Source: CAYHBO01 sp964354855
GTDB lineage: Bacteria; Babelota; Babeliae; Babelales; RVW-14
DNA length: 5,652 nucleotides
Direction of reading: 5' to 3'
Assembly (NCBI GenBank): GCA_964354855.1
Contig: CAYHBO010000068.1
Coordinates: 1 to 5,652, forward strand
Position 1 is the stretch's first letter, and each line of letters begins with the position of its first letter. Of the stretch, positions 1 to 5,431 are shown in pieces. The notes under the pieces were generated by a model, which was not told the DNA's origin, did not search any database, and saw only the letters and a program-made list of their open reading frames with translations. The position numbers and the translations under genes are program-made.

Positions 1-141
1 ATAATATAGTATTTTTGTATAAATTTAGTGAAATTCTGTTCTTTTTGTCTTGAATCTTGCCTGTGTGAGGCTTGGCCGTTATCATTAAACATCCAAAGTG
101 TATATACCAATAAAAAGCATTAAAACAGGAACCTAACGTAT
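1..141. other. Leader region upstream of transaldolase; no gene seen
   Basis: No coding frame of useful length is visible, and all plus-strand frames meet stops early. The region is A+T-rich. A weak sigma70-like pair can be proposed: TTATCA at 79-84 and TATATA at 101-106 with a 16-bp spacer, each matching 4 of 6 consensus bases, which is not enough for a separate promoter call. A short potential hairpin GCCT-GTGTG-AGGC lies at 59-71. The Shine-Dalgarno for the next gene, AGGAA, is at 127-131, ten bases before the ATG. Confidence 0.4.
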
Positions 142-798
142 ATGAAAATTTTTCTTGATACCGCCAACTACCAAGACATTAAAAAATGGGTTGATACCGG
201 ACTCATTGATGGTGTAACCACAAATCCAAGTTTATTGAGTAAAGAGGGTGCTGATATCAAAAAAAATCTTCTTGATATTTGTGCGTTGATTGAAGGCGAT
301 GTAAGCATCGAGGTCGTTGAAAAAACTCCTGAGGCGGTTTACCAACAAGCGCGTGAAATTGCGCAACTTGCCGATAATGTTGTTGTAAAAATTCCGTTTA
401 GTGCTATCTATCTTCCGGTGATGAAAAAATTAGTTGAAGAAGAGGTTCGCTTGAACATCACTCTTGTTTTTTCAACGTTACAAGCACTTATGGTTGCAAA
501 ACTTGGTGTTTCAATGATTTCGCCATTTATTGGTCGGCTTGATGATACTGGGGTTGAAGGCATGGATCTGGTGGCTGAAATTATGGATATTAAAAATACC
601 TATGATTTTGAAACTGAGATTTTGGCTGCCTCTATTCGTACCATTGGTGCGTGGAAACAGGCTGCTCTGCTTGGGGCTGATATCGTTACTATGCCACCGT
701 CAGTGTTTGAAAAAGCAATGCATCATCCGTTGACCGAACAAGGCATAGCTATGTTTGATGCGGACTGGAAAAAATTAGATAAAAAATCCTTGCTTTAA
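142..798 (+). CDS. tal: Transaldolase, TalC/FSA (small) subfamily
   Basis: This is a class I aldolase-type TIM barrel of the short transaldolase/fructose-6-phosphate aldolase family, a cytoplasmic enzyme of the non-oxidative pentose phosphate pathway that moves a dihydroxyacetone unit between sugar phosphates. At 218 residues it has the full length of the subfamily. Family landmarks are all visible: FLDTAN with Asp6 at the N-terminus, GVTTNPSLL at 24-32, VVVKIPF with the expected Schiff-base Lys83, NITLVFS at 105-111, SPFIGRLDD at 127-135 with Arg132, LAASIR at 161-166 with Ser164, and a C-terminal HPLTEQGI..F..DWKK. Two positions that separate the activities look transaldolase-like: Glu57 (Gln59 in E. 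coli FSA) and Phe129 (Tyr131 in FSA). I therefore favour transaldolase over fructose-6-phosphate aldolase; that part is inference from known residue roles. The ATG has AGGAA ten bases upstream and the protein starts exactly at the family's first strand. It is apparently monocistronic. Confidence 0.94.
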   Translation: MKIFLDTANYQDIKKWVDTGLIDGVTTNPSLLSKEGADIKKNLLDICALIEGDVSIEVVEKTPEAVYQQAREIAQLADNVVVKIPFSAIYLPVMKKLVEEEVRLNITLVFSTLQALMVAKLGVSMISPFIGRLDDTGVEGMDLVAEIMDIKNTYDFETEILAASIRTIGAWKQAALLGADIVTMPPSVFEKAMHHPLTEQGIAMFDADWKKLDKKSLL

Positions 799-920
799 TT
801 TTTGAACAAGTCATAATTCTGTCGCGATGAATTCAACGTGTCTGAGGGTAGTAATGAAGCTTGTCAGACGATGTTTTAGAATAATCTTATATCACTTATA
901 TCTATTATTTTCTGATCTGA
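799..920. other. Convergent intergenic segment, left part; nothing coding
   Basis: This stretch between the transaldolase stop and the inverted repeat holds no classical hairpin-plus-U-tract. The only pairing noticed is a weak GTCTGA/TCAGAC stem with a long loop around 841-868. A 61-codon open frame starting at 827 runs straight through the inverted repeat and is not believed to be a gene. Confidence 0.4.
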
Positions 921-1015
921 TTGTCATCCTGAACTTGTTTCAGGATCTAGTCAAAAAAACTATCTTAAAGCTAGCAAGAAAAAGTCTGGATCCTGAAACA
1001 AGTTCAGGATGACAA
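921..1015. repeat. REP-like paired inverted repeat, copy 1
   Basis: Two perfect 27-bp arms (921-947 and 989-1015) flank a 41-bp A-rich centre; the stem can extend a few pairs inwards. Each arm also contains its own 8-bp hairpin, ATCCTGAA/TTCAGGAT with a 5-base loop (926-946 and 990-1010), so the unit can fold as one long stem or as two small hairpins, as in REP/BIME pairs. A second copy with identical arms lies at 4286-4375, and the two share 33 bp on the left (917-949) and 30 bp on the right (986-1015), while the centres differ. It sits between the convergent transaldolase and phospholipase D-like genes, where transcribed hairpins could end transcripts from both sides. I recall very similar sequences as dispersed palindromes in several bacterial genomes, but could not search. 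No target-site duplication is evident. Confidence 0.93.
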
Positions 1016-1063
1016 CCCGGTGGTTCGAAAGATAAATCAAAAAACAAGCATTTCGATTGGTAC

Positions 1064-1660
1064 TTAACCAAGGCTTGGTATATTCTTTTCGCCTCTCATA
1101 CTTGCATGTGCCGTGGTAAGTACGGCGCATTTTTCTTTTAGTTTCTCAAATTGCTTCTTAAAAGACTGAAACGATTCTCGGTTATCAGTAAGTAAAACAT
1201 CCTCATGATTTTTTTGGTTTGCCGCTCGTGTCCAGTTGAAGGATCCGGTCCAGAGATTATTATCGATGAGTGCAAACTTATGATGCATGATAGCGGGAGC
1301 GGCATAGAAAAAAGTACCAGCTTTTTGTGTTGATGATGGTGCATCTAAGAACCAAACTTTTATTTCATTTTCTCGTAATAAATGTGCCTTTCCAAAACTG
1401 CTGGTGACGGTAATCTTGTCGGTAATAATTTGTACATCTACTTTTCGTTCTTTCTTGGCTCGAATGAGCGCTTCAGCAATAGTTTTATCGGTAACCATGT
1501 AAACGGCGGCATGAATTGTTTTTTTTGCGCTATCAATAAGTTCGATAAGTTTTTTTGTTGGATGATCTTCAGGGGAAAAATAAGTTATGGAGAGCGAGTT
1601 TATGCTACTCCCGGTGATGATTAAGATTTGTAGCCATGTTGCTATGATAGACTTTCTCAT
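1064..1660 (-). CDS. Secreted phospholipase D-like (single HKD) protein, Nuc/PLD6 type
   Basis: This is a 198-residue member of the phospholipase D superfamily with one HKD motif, so it would be expected to work as a homodimer like bacterial Nuc endonuclease or mitochondrial PLD6/Zucchini. Visible landmarks are: a hydrophobic N-terminus after MRK (residues about 4-24) that looks like a signal peptide or anchor; the domain start ITYFSPEDHPTKKLIELI; a strand-helix unit IHAAVYMVTD..IAEAL..A; VDVQIITDK at 74-82; the catalytic motif HHKFALID with His126, Lys128 and Asp133; GSFNWT at 139-144; and NHEDVLL with Glu153. The active site appears intact. The likely activity is phosphodiester cleavage of nucleic acid or phospholipid; the substrate cannot be read from sequence. 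The start is supported by GGAG (bases 1669-1672 on the other strand) eight bases upstream. It is divergent from the coiled-coil gene and convergent with transaldolase. The Nuc family includes plasmid nucleases and exported enzymes, so a role outside the cytoplasm is inference. Confidence 0.9.
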   Translation of the reverse strand: MRKSIIATWLQILIITGSSINSLSITYFSPEDHPTKKLIELIDSAKKTIHAAVYMVTDKTIAEALIRAKKERKVDVQIITDKITVTSSFGKAHLLRENEIKVWFLDAPSSTQKAGTFFYAAPAIMHHKFALIDNNLWTGSFNWTRAANQKNHEDVLLTDNRESFQSFKKQFEKLKEKCAVLTTAHASMRGEKNIPSLG

Positions 1661-1775
1661 GGTATTAACTCCACAATAAGGTGACTTTAAATATTATCTT
1701 GTTGAAATTTCCAGTGAAGCTTTTTACTTTATATGAATACCAAAAAGAAAAGAAGAAAAGAAAGGAAACGGGAAG
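1661..1775. promoter_or_regulatory. Divergent intergenic region with promoters for both flanking genes
   Basis: These 115 bp separate two divergent start codons and must carry, or overlap, promoters for both unless transcription starts inside genes. On the plus strand TTGAAA (1702-1707) is a fair -35, but at 17 bp it is followed only by a poor -10, TACTTT (1725-1730). On the minus strand GATAAT (bases 1693-1698) is a good -10, but no matching -35 is seen. A purine-rich run (about 1741-1775) precedes the plus-strand ATG and contains the Shine-Dalgarno AGGAA at 1763-1767, eight bases from the start. No clear operator palindrome was found. Confidence 0.35.
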
Positions 1776-2378
1776 ATGAGGACTGTTAGTGTAAAAGTGC
1801 TACAGGTAATAATGTTAATTGTGATGCCTGTTATGATAGTTCATGCAATAGATGGGGTTAAAAAAACGATTATTGATAAGACTTTATTAGATGTTATATA
1901 TAAAAAAGTGGTAGATGATCTTGTTGATGTAGGGAAGGCACATCCTCTATCGCAGTCAAAGATCTATTCGGTGCTTGACGCTTTGGCTAAGATTCAGGTA
2001 ACTGCGGAAGATAAATTTGATATTGATGCTTCATGTAAAAAAGCGATTGAATATAAAGATGGGATGATTGTTTCTCTTCGGCAAGATATTGAGGCTTTGA
2101 AAAATGGGCATCAAGAAACTCAGAAGAAATTATTTGATACAAGTGCTGAGATCAATGAAAAATTGGAGAGAGAAAAACAACAAAATAAAATTCTTGAAGC
2201 AAAAATAAAAGAGCTTGAAAAACAGATTAGTACATTACAAGCAATGTCTACAACAACGACATCAACGACTGATCAGTTGTTGCATGATCATGGGGAGAAG
2301 CACAATCTAGATAAACAAGAAATAGAAAAATTAAACATTGTCGAAGCAACTATGCCTGAAGAAAATAAACGTGCTTGA
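1776..2378 (+). CDS. Secreted coiled-coil protein, function unknown
   Basis: I do not recognise this 200-residue protein. The N-terminus reads MRTVSVKV followed by a hydrophobic stretch to about residue 22 and then VHA-ID, a typical signal peptidase I site after Ala24, so export to the periplasm or beyond is likely. Residues about 27-90 form a compact, probably helical region rich in Asp, Val and Lys, with a single Cys at 87. Residues about 96-155 are a strong coiled coil rich in Glu, Lys and Gln with Leu/Ile heptad positions. A low-complexity Ser/Thr run follows (159-165), then a short charged helical tail. The architecture suggests a structural, scaffold or adhesin-like role, or a small effector, but nothing is diagnostic. 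The start is supported by AGGAA eight bases upstream and by the signal peptide beginning right there. Codon use matches the neighbours. Confidence 0.82.
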   Translation: MRTVSVKVLQVIMLIVMPVMIVHAIDGVKKTIIDKTLLDVIYKKVVDDLVDVGKAHPLSQSKIYSVLDALAKIQVTAEDKFDIDASCKKAIEYKDGMIVSLRQDIEALKNGHQETQKKLFDTSAEINEKLEREKQQNKILEAKIKELEKQISTLQAMSTTTTSTTDQLLHDHGEKHNLDKQEIEKLNIVEATMPEENKRA

Positions 2379-2430
2379 GTCGTTTGTTTTTTGAAACTAA
2401 ATATGATAGGGTGACTTCTGCTTTTTCGAT

Positions 2431-2449
2431 TCATAAAAATTTTTTATGA
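2431..2449. repeat. A+T-rich perfect palindrome
   Basis: TCATAAAAA at 2431-2439 is exactly complementary to TTTTTATGA at 2441-2449 with one central base. As RNA the loop would consume part of the A/U run, leaving a weak hairpin; as DNA it could be a protein-binding site or simply an A+T-rich chance event. It lies 53 bases after the coiled-coil gene stop, so it might contribute to transcript ending. Confidence 0.5.
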
Positions 2450-2457
2450 TGCTCCAT

Positions 2458-2493
2458 GACCCGTTCATCCTAAGAAGGATCCCATGAACGGTC
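2458..2493. repeat. Nested palindrome upstream of the OPT gene
   Basis: The outer stem is CCGTTCAT (2461-2468) with ATGAACGG (2484-2491), extended by GA/TC across one bulged C (2458-2493). An inner alternative stem, ATCCT/AGGAT with loop AAGA, occupies 2467-2480. The nested design and the (T)CATCCT...AGGAT core resemble the arms of the inverted repeats at 921 and 4286, although the outer sequence differs, so it could be a shorter or decayed member of a related palindromic family. It could also act as a terminator for the upstream gene or a leader structure for the OPT gene, but no U-tract follows. Confidence 0.6.
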
Positions 2494-2552
2494 CTAAAAA
2501 TTAGGTATTATATTTCACTATTTATTTCTGTTCGTATGAAAGAAAGAACTCA

Positions 2553-4247
2553 ATGAGTATTTTTATTGTTGTTGTTGGCATTATTTTTGCGCTTTTCTCA
2601 TCACTTGTTATGAGTTATATTTCAATAGCAACGATGGTTGGACCATGGATTGCCCCGACATTAGTGTTATTGGGGCAACTTCTCTTGCGTACATGTTATC
2701 GTACGATGACGGAAGGGCAACGAACCGGAGCATTAGCGTCGATGCAGGCAATTGGTGCAGGTGGTGGCATCATTGCAACCGGTATCGGCTTTGTGCTTCC
2801 AACCCTTTATTTTTTAGAACCGGATACCTTTAACGCATGGCTTGCTTGCCCATGGTACTTTTGTAGCATCATTATTGCGCTATGTTTATCTGCTGGGGGG
2901 CTTGGATTACTTCTTGGGCGTTGGTGGGCTCCACAGTTCCTTGATGAACAAAAATTGCCGTTTCCGGTGAGTCAGTTGACGTATCAAATTATTACCTCTC
3001 AATCTCATACTGATCAATCACGACGCATGTTTTTTGGTGTATTTGGAACAACGGTTTTATGTTTGTTACGGGATGGGATCGGGTCATTGGGAGCGGTGAT
3101 TTCGAAAACATACTATTTTTTCCCGTCAATCTTACATCATGAACTTGGTGTTATGATGATGCCTGCCTACTGGGCGATTGGTTTTAGCGTGGGTCTTACA
3201 TTTACCATACCACTTTTCATTGGCATGATTTCAAAATATCTGGTGTTGTACCCGCTTGCGCACCATGCCGAATTTTTACCATGGACGTTGTTCCAAGTGC
3301 CGAGTCTGGATTCGTTATCGGTTGCTTTTTGTAGTGGACTTATCTTGTGTGAGTTGGTTCTTGGGCTTACCGGTTATGTGCGTAAACTATGGCGATGGTT
3401 GTTAAAGCGTTTTACTCAAGGTAGTCATGCTGCGTTGTATACATCATCTTGTTCGAAAATACTTTCTTTGCCAGGAGCTATTAATTCCTGGGTTAAAAAT
3501 AACTTTGCGCGTGAACATTTTTCTTACAAAGCGCTCATGCTTTTTATTCCGGTTTCATTGAGCATCATAGGCCTTCTTTCTTTCTTTAGTTTTAGTCCTA
3601 TGACACAAATGTTGTTGGTTTGCTTTACAATTATCGCAACTTATTCGATTGCGCAAATTGGTGGTGAGATTGGCATGATTCCATTTGGTCGGTTTTCAAC
3701 GTTTATTATTTTACCCCTGCTTATTTTCTTTGGGATCAATGCAGTGCAGGTAACCATAGCCTGTGTCTTTTTTGATATTTGTGCTGCTACTGCTTCAGAC
3801 CTTTTATTCGATTATAAAACCGGTGACTTATGTGGCATCAATCGTAAGAAAATGTATCGGTACCAATGGATTGGGTTAATTGCAACGGCTTTGGGTACAG
3901 GATTATTTTTATGGTTGTTATTTACGCATCTTCAGCTTGGATCAGAGGCATTGTTTGCACAACGCAGCAGAGCAAAGTCATTATTGATTCAGTCATTAAA
4001 TTTTGATGTATTGATTGTTGGTCTTGGCATTTTGTTTGGGTTGTTGCTTAAACGCCTCAAAATTAATCCAACGATGGTTTTTGGTGGTTTGATCATGCCA
4101 AATACGATCACTATAAGCTTATTACTTGGTAGTTTAGCTACGCGATTAACCAAGCATGCTGATAAATGGCAGCCGTTGTGTGCAGGTGTTTTAGCGGCTG
4201 AATCGCTTTGGGTGATTATTACGATTGTGGTAAAACTTTTAAGTTGA
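2553..4247 (+). CDS. OPT family oligopeptide transporter
   Basis: This is a 564-residue polytopic inner-membrane protein of the OPT family, proton-coupled importers of small peptides or, in the YSL branch, metal chelates. About 13-14 hydrophobic segments can be drawn (near residues 3-23, 27-46, 66-88, 100-121, 162-180, 199-226, 254-275, 327-366, 380-407, 437-458, 484-500, 508-529 and 541-562). Family-like signatures in the right order are: a Gly-rich helix followed by FVLPTLYFL (80-88), LPFPVSQLTYQII (135-147), LGVMMMPAYWAIGFSVGL (198-215), DLLFDYKTGDLCGINRKK (416-433, the bacterial OPT 'D-K-T-G' loop) and a C-terminal CAGVLAAESL (543-552). It is somewhat shorter than the roughly 600-670 residues common in bacterial members, mainly in loops. 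Substrate cannot be assigned; peptide uptake would suit a host-dependent auxotroph (inference). The start has only a weak purine-rich Shine-Dalgarno (AGAAAGAA), but the first helix begins immediately after it. The gene converges with the polyproline gene. Confidence 0.9.
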   Translation: MSIFIVVVGIIFALFSSLVMSYISIATMVGPWIAPTLVLLGQLLLRTCYRTMTEGQRTGALASMQAIGAGGGIIATGIGFVLPTLYFLEPDTFNAWLACPWYFCSIIIALCLSAGGLGLLLGRWWAPQFLDEQKLPFPVSQLTYQIITSQSHTDQSRRMFFGVFGTTVLCLLRDGIGSLGAVISKTYYFFPSILHHELGVMMMPAYWAIGFSVGLTFTIPLFIGMISKYLVLYPLAHHAEFLPWTLFQVPSLDSLSVAFCSGLILCELVLGLTGYVRKLWRWLLKRFTQGSHAALYTSSCSKILSLPGAINSWVKNNFAREHFSYKALMLFIPVSLSIIGLLSFFSFSPMTQMLLVCFTIIATYSIAQIGGEIGMIPFGRFSTFIILPLLIFFGINAVQVTIACVFFDICAATASDLLFDYKTGDLCGINRKKMYRYQWIGLIATALGTGLFLWLLFTHLQLGSEALFAQRSRAKSLLIQSLNFDVLIVGLGILFGLLLKRLKINPTMVFGGLIMPNTITISLLLGSLATRLTKHADKWQPLCAGVLAAESLWVIITIVVKLLS

Positions 4248-4285
4248 TGTACTTTTTGGCAAAATAAATAGCAAAACTAACCTGA

Positions 4286-4375
4286 TTGTCATCCTGAACT
4301 TGTTTCAGGATCTAATCAAAACAATAAAAAATGAGAGAAGAAGGCCTGGATCCTGAAACAAGTTCAGGATGACAA
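4286..4375. repeat. REP-like paired inverted repeat, copy 2
   Basis: This is the second copy of the element seen at 921-1015. The 27-bp arms at 4286-4312 and 4349-4375 are perfect reverse complements and identical to those of copy 1, with a 36-bp A-rich centre whose middle differs from copy 1 in length and sequence. Identity spreads a little beyond the arms: 4282-4314 on the left and 4346-4375 on the right. Each arm carries the ATCCTGAA/TTCAGGAT mini-hairpin (4291-4311 and 4350-4370). It occupies most of the gap between the convergent OPT and polyproline genes, starting 38 bases after the OPT stop and ending 15 bases from the other stop, so it may serve both genes as a transcription end or mRNA-stabilising structure. 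Confidence 0.93.
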
Positions 4376-4390
4376 GCCTATGGTACTAAA

Positions 4391-5371
4391 TCAGTCATTC
4401 TTATGAATTGCTGAAACAATTCTTCGTGTACTTTCTTCGATAGCAGCGATTATTTTGTTAGTGTCCAAGCTTGAATTTCCACCTCCTCCACTTGATTCGT
4501 GCATGGATGTCTGTGGAGCTTTCTTAGACTTGCTTTTTGCTTTTTCTATGAGCTTGCTTTTTAGTTCCCGTATTTTTTGACCTAGATTTTTGATGTGTGT
4601 TTCATTTAGATGATTTCCCAGGATGATAAGTAACTCTATTTTAGAATCGCCTGGTTTTACTTTTTCTTCTTCTTTCAAGAGTCGTTTGAATTCTTCTTTA
4701 CCGGTAACTTCTTCGATGGTTTCTTGTAAAAGCTCTAAGATTTTATTGTAGTAGGTCTCATATTCTTCTTTAGTGATTTCTTCTTTAGTGAGCAGTTCAG
4801 ATGGTTGATCAAGAGCGCCGGCATAAATCATGTCACCTAACTTATTAATTTTTGCTTCAAGCGGTTTTTTTGGCTGATTGCTTTTTTGTGCTTTTTTTAC
4901 ATTCATTTTTATTTGAGCGAAGATTGCTTCTTTTTTTTCGATATTGTTTCTTTGCTTTTTCCAGTCTTTTTTGTTGTCTTCGGTTATAAACTTTGCATTC
5001 TTTTCAATGAAAGCTTCCCATTCTTCGTCTAAATGATCTTCTGGGGAATTAGATTTTTGTATTGGTGTTTTTCTATTTTGAGCGGGCGATAATTTTACGT
5101 TAGCAAGTTCTGCAGGCGTTGGAGGTTTTGGTACAGGTCGTCCAGAAGGGGGAGGTGGTGGTGGTGGGATATGATGTTCGGCTAGTGGTGGTGGTGGTGG
5201 AACATCTTCTTCGTATGGAGGAGGAGGTGGTCCATCATCTTTATAGTGTACTACTTTATTTAGGGGAGGTGGCGGTGGTAGTCCAGGAGGAGGAGATGGT
5301 GGTCCTGCTAGCGATATTTCTTGAGACGAGCAAAATAAAATTAACAAGAGAATTTTTGATAAATAATTCAT
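4391..5371 (-). CDS. Exported polyproline protein with charged helical body, function unknown
   Basis: This 326-residue protein belongs to no family I can name. Residues 1-22 form a signal peptide (MNYLSK, a Leu/Ile-rich core, then ISLA before Gly23); Cys14 is not in a good lipobox, so a lipoprotein is unlikely. Residues 23-85 are proline-rich, with tracts of 5, 5, 5 and 7 consecutive prolines (32-36, 48-52, 58-62, 69-75) spaced by short acidic or polar linkers such as YEEDV. Residues about 110-285 are Lys/Glu-rich and mostly helical, with possible coiled-coil stretches (LLQETIEEV, LGQKIRELKSKL). A Gly4 linker (295-298) leads to a C-terminal amphipathic helix (about 302-323). The proline tracts resemble formin FH1 regions and profilin-, SH3- or WW-binding ligands, suggesting contact with eukaryotic host proteins, but this is inference; a stiff surface stalk is the alternative. 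The start is supported by AAGGA eight bases upstream. Confidence 0.86.
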   Translation of the reverse strand: MNYLSKILLLILFCSSQEISLAGPPSPPPGLPPPPPLNKVVHYKDDGPPPPPYEEDVPPPPPLAEHHIPPPPPPPSGRPVPKPPTPAELANVKLSPAQNRKTPIQKSNSPEDHLDEEWEAFIEKNAKFITEDNKKDWKKQRNNIEKKEAIFAQIKMNVKKAQKSNQPKKPLEAKINKLGDMIYAGALDQPSELLTKEEITKEEYETYYNKILELLQETIEEVTGKEEFKRLLKEEEKVKPGDSKIELLIILGNHLNETHIKNLGQKIRELKSKLIEKAKSKSKKAPQTSMHESSGGGGNSSLDTNKIIAAIEESTRRIVSAIHKND

Positions 5372-5399
5372 GACCCATGTCCTTTAGCTTTTAAAAACG

Positions 5400-5431
5400 A
5401 AGATAGCCTACTTTTATAAGTAGGCTATCTT
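5400..5431 (-). terminator. Strong perfect hairpin with T-run; terminator or leader attenuator
   Basis: AGATAGCCTACTT (5401-5413) pairs perfectly with 5418-5430 around a 4-base loop, with one more A-T pair outside. Read on the minus strand it is followed within three bases by five T residues (bases 5397-5393), the form of an intrinsic terminator. On the plus strand only four T residues follow, then GGGG, so it is weaker in that direction. It lies 28 bases before the start codon of the polyproline gene. It therefore either ends a minus-strand gene from the right or sits in the leader of the polyproline transcript, where it would attenuate expression. Confidence 0.75.

Larger units (their letters stand above)
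2379..2552. other. Tandem intergenic region with several small palindromes
   Basis: This 174-bp gap between the coiled-coil gene and the OPT gene holds three palindromes in a row: an A+T-only near-perfect palindrome (2431-2449), the larger hairpin at 2461-2491, and a small CCTAA/TTAGG stem at 2493-2505. A -10-like TATTAT at 2506-2511 matches 5 of 6 bases but has no good -35 at the right distance. None of the hairpins is followed by a clear U-run, so termination after the coiled-coil gene is uncertain. Independent transcription of the OPT gene is likely but not shown. Confidence 0.45.

Noticed and set aside
530..733. 67-codon plus-strand frame inside the transaldolase gene
   Set aside because: It is a shifted frame of a conserved enzyme whose motifs continue unbroken in the main frame.
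827..1012. 61-codon plus-strand open frame between transaldolase and the PLD-like gene
   Set aside because: It runs through the inverted repeat and its end is just the translated repeat (LFQDL...LDPETSSG). There is no Shine-Dalgarno and no recognisable protein.
921..1015. CRISPR or tandem-repeat array
   Set aside because: The arms are in inverted, not direct, order and occur only as single pairs about 3.3 kb apart, with no regular spacers.
1067..1079. ACCAAG-G-CTTGGT palindrome beside the PLD-like gene stop
   Set aside because: It has only 6-bp arms, no loop to speak of and no T-run, and overlaps coding sequence; chance is likely.
1138..1344. 68-codon minus-strand frame
   Set aside because: It is an alternative frame inside the PLD-like gene, whose HKD motif is in the other frame.
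1382..1624. 80-codon plus-strand frame
   Set aside because: It lies wholly antisense to the well-supported PLD-like gene and has no domain or ribosome binding site.
2645..2833. 62-codon plus-strand frame inside the OPT gene
   Set aside because: It is a shifted frame; the OPT frame is continuous and carries the membrane segments.
921..4375. Considered the two inverted repeats as ends of one composite mobile element carrying the genes between them
   Set aside because: Each copy is a complete, self-contained palindrome with its own centre, no transposase lies between them, and no target-site duplication is seen.
4460..5130. WH2-like actin-binding motif in the polyproline protein (around AELANVKLSPAQ)
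   Set aside because: The match to the WH2 pattern (helix plus LKKV/T) is too poor to claim.
5119..5373. 84-codon plus-strand Val/Glu-rich frame
   Set aside because: It is the antisense reading of the proline codon runs of the polyproline gene, giving artificial Val runs.
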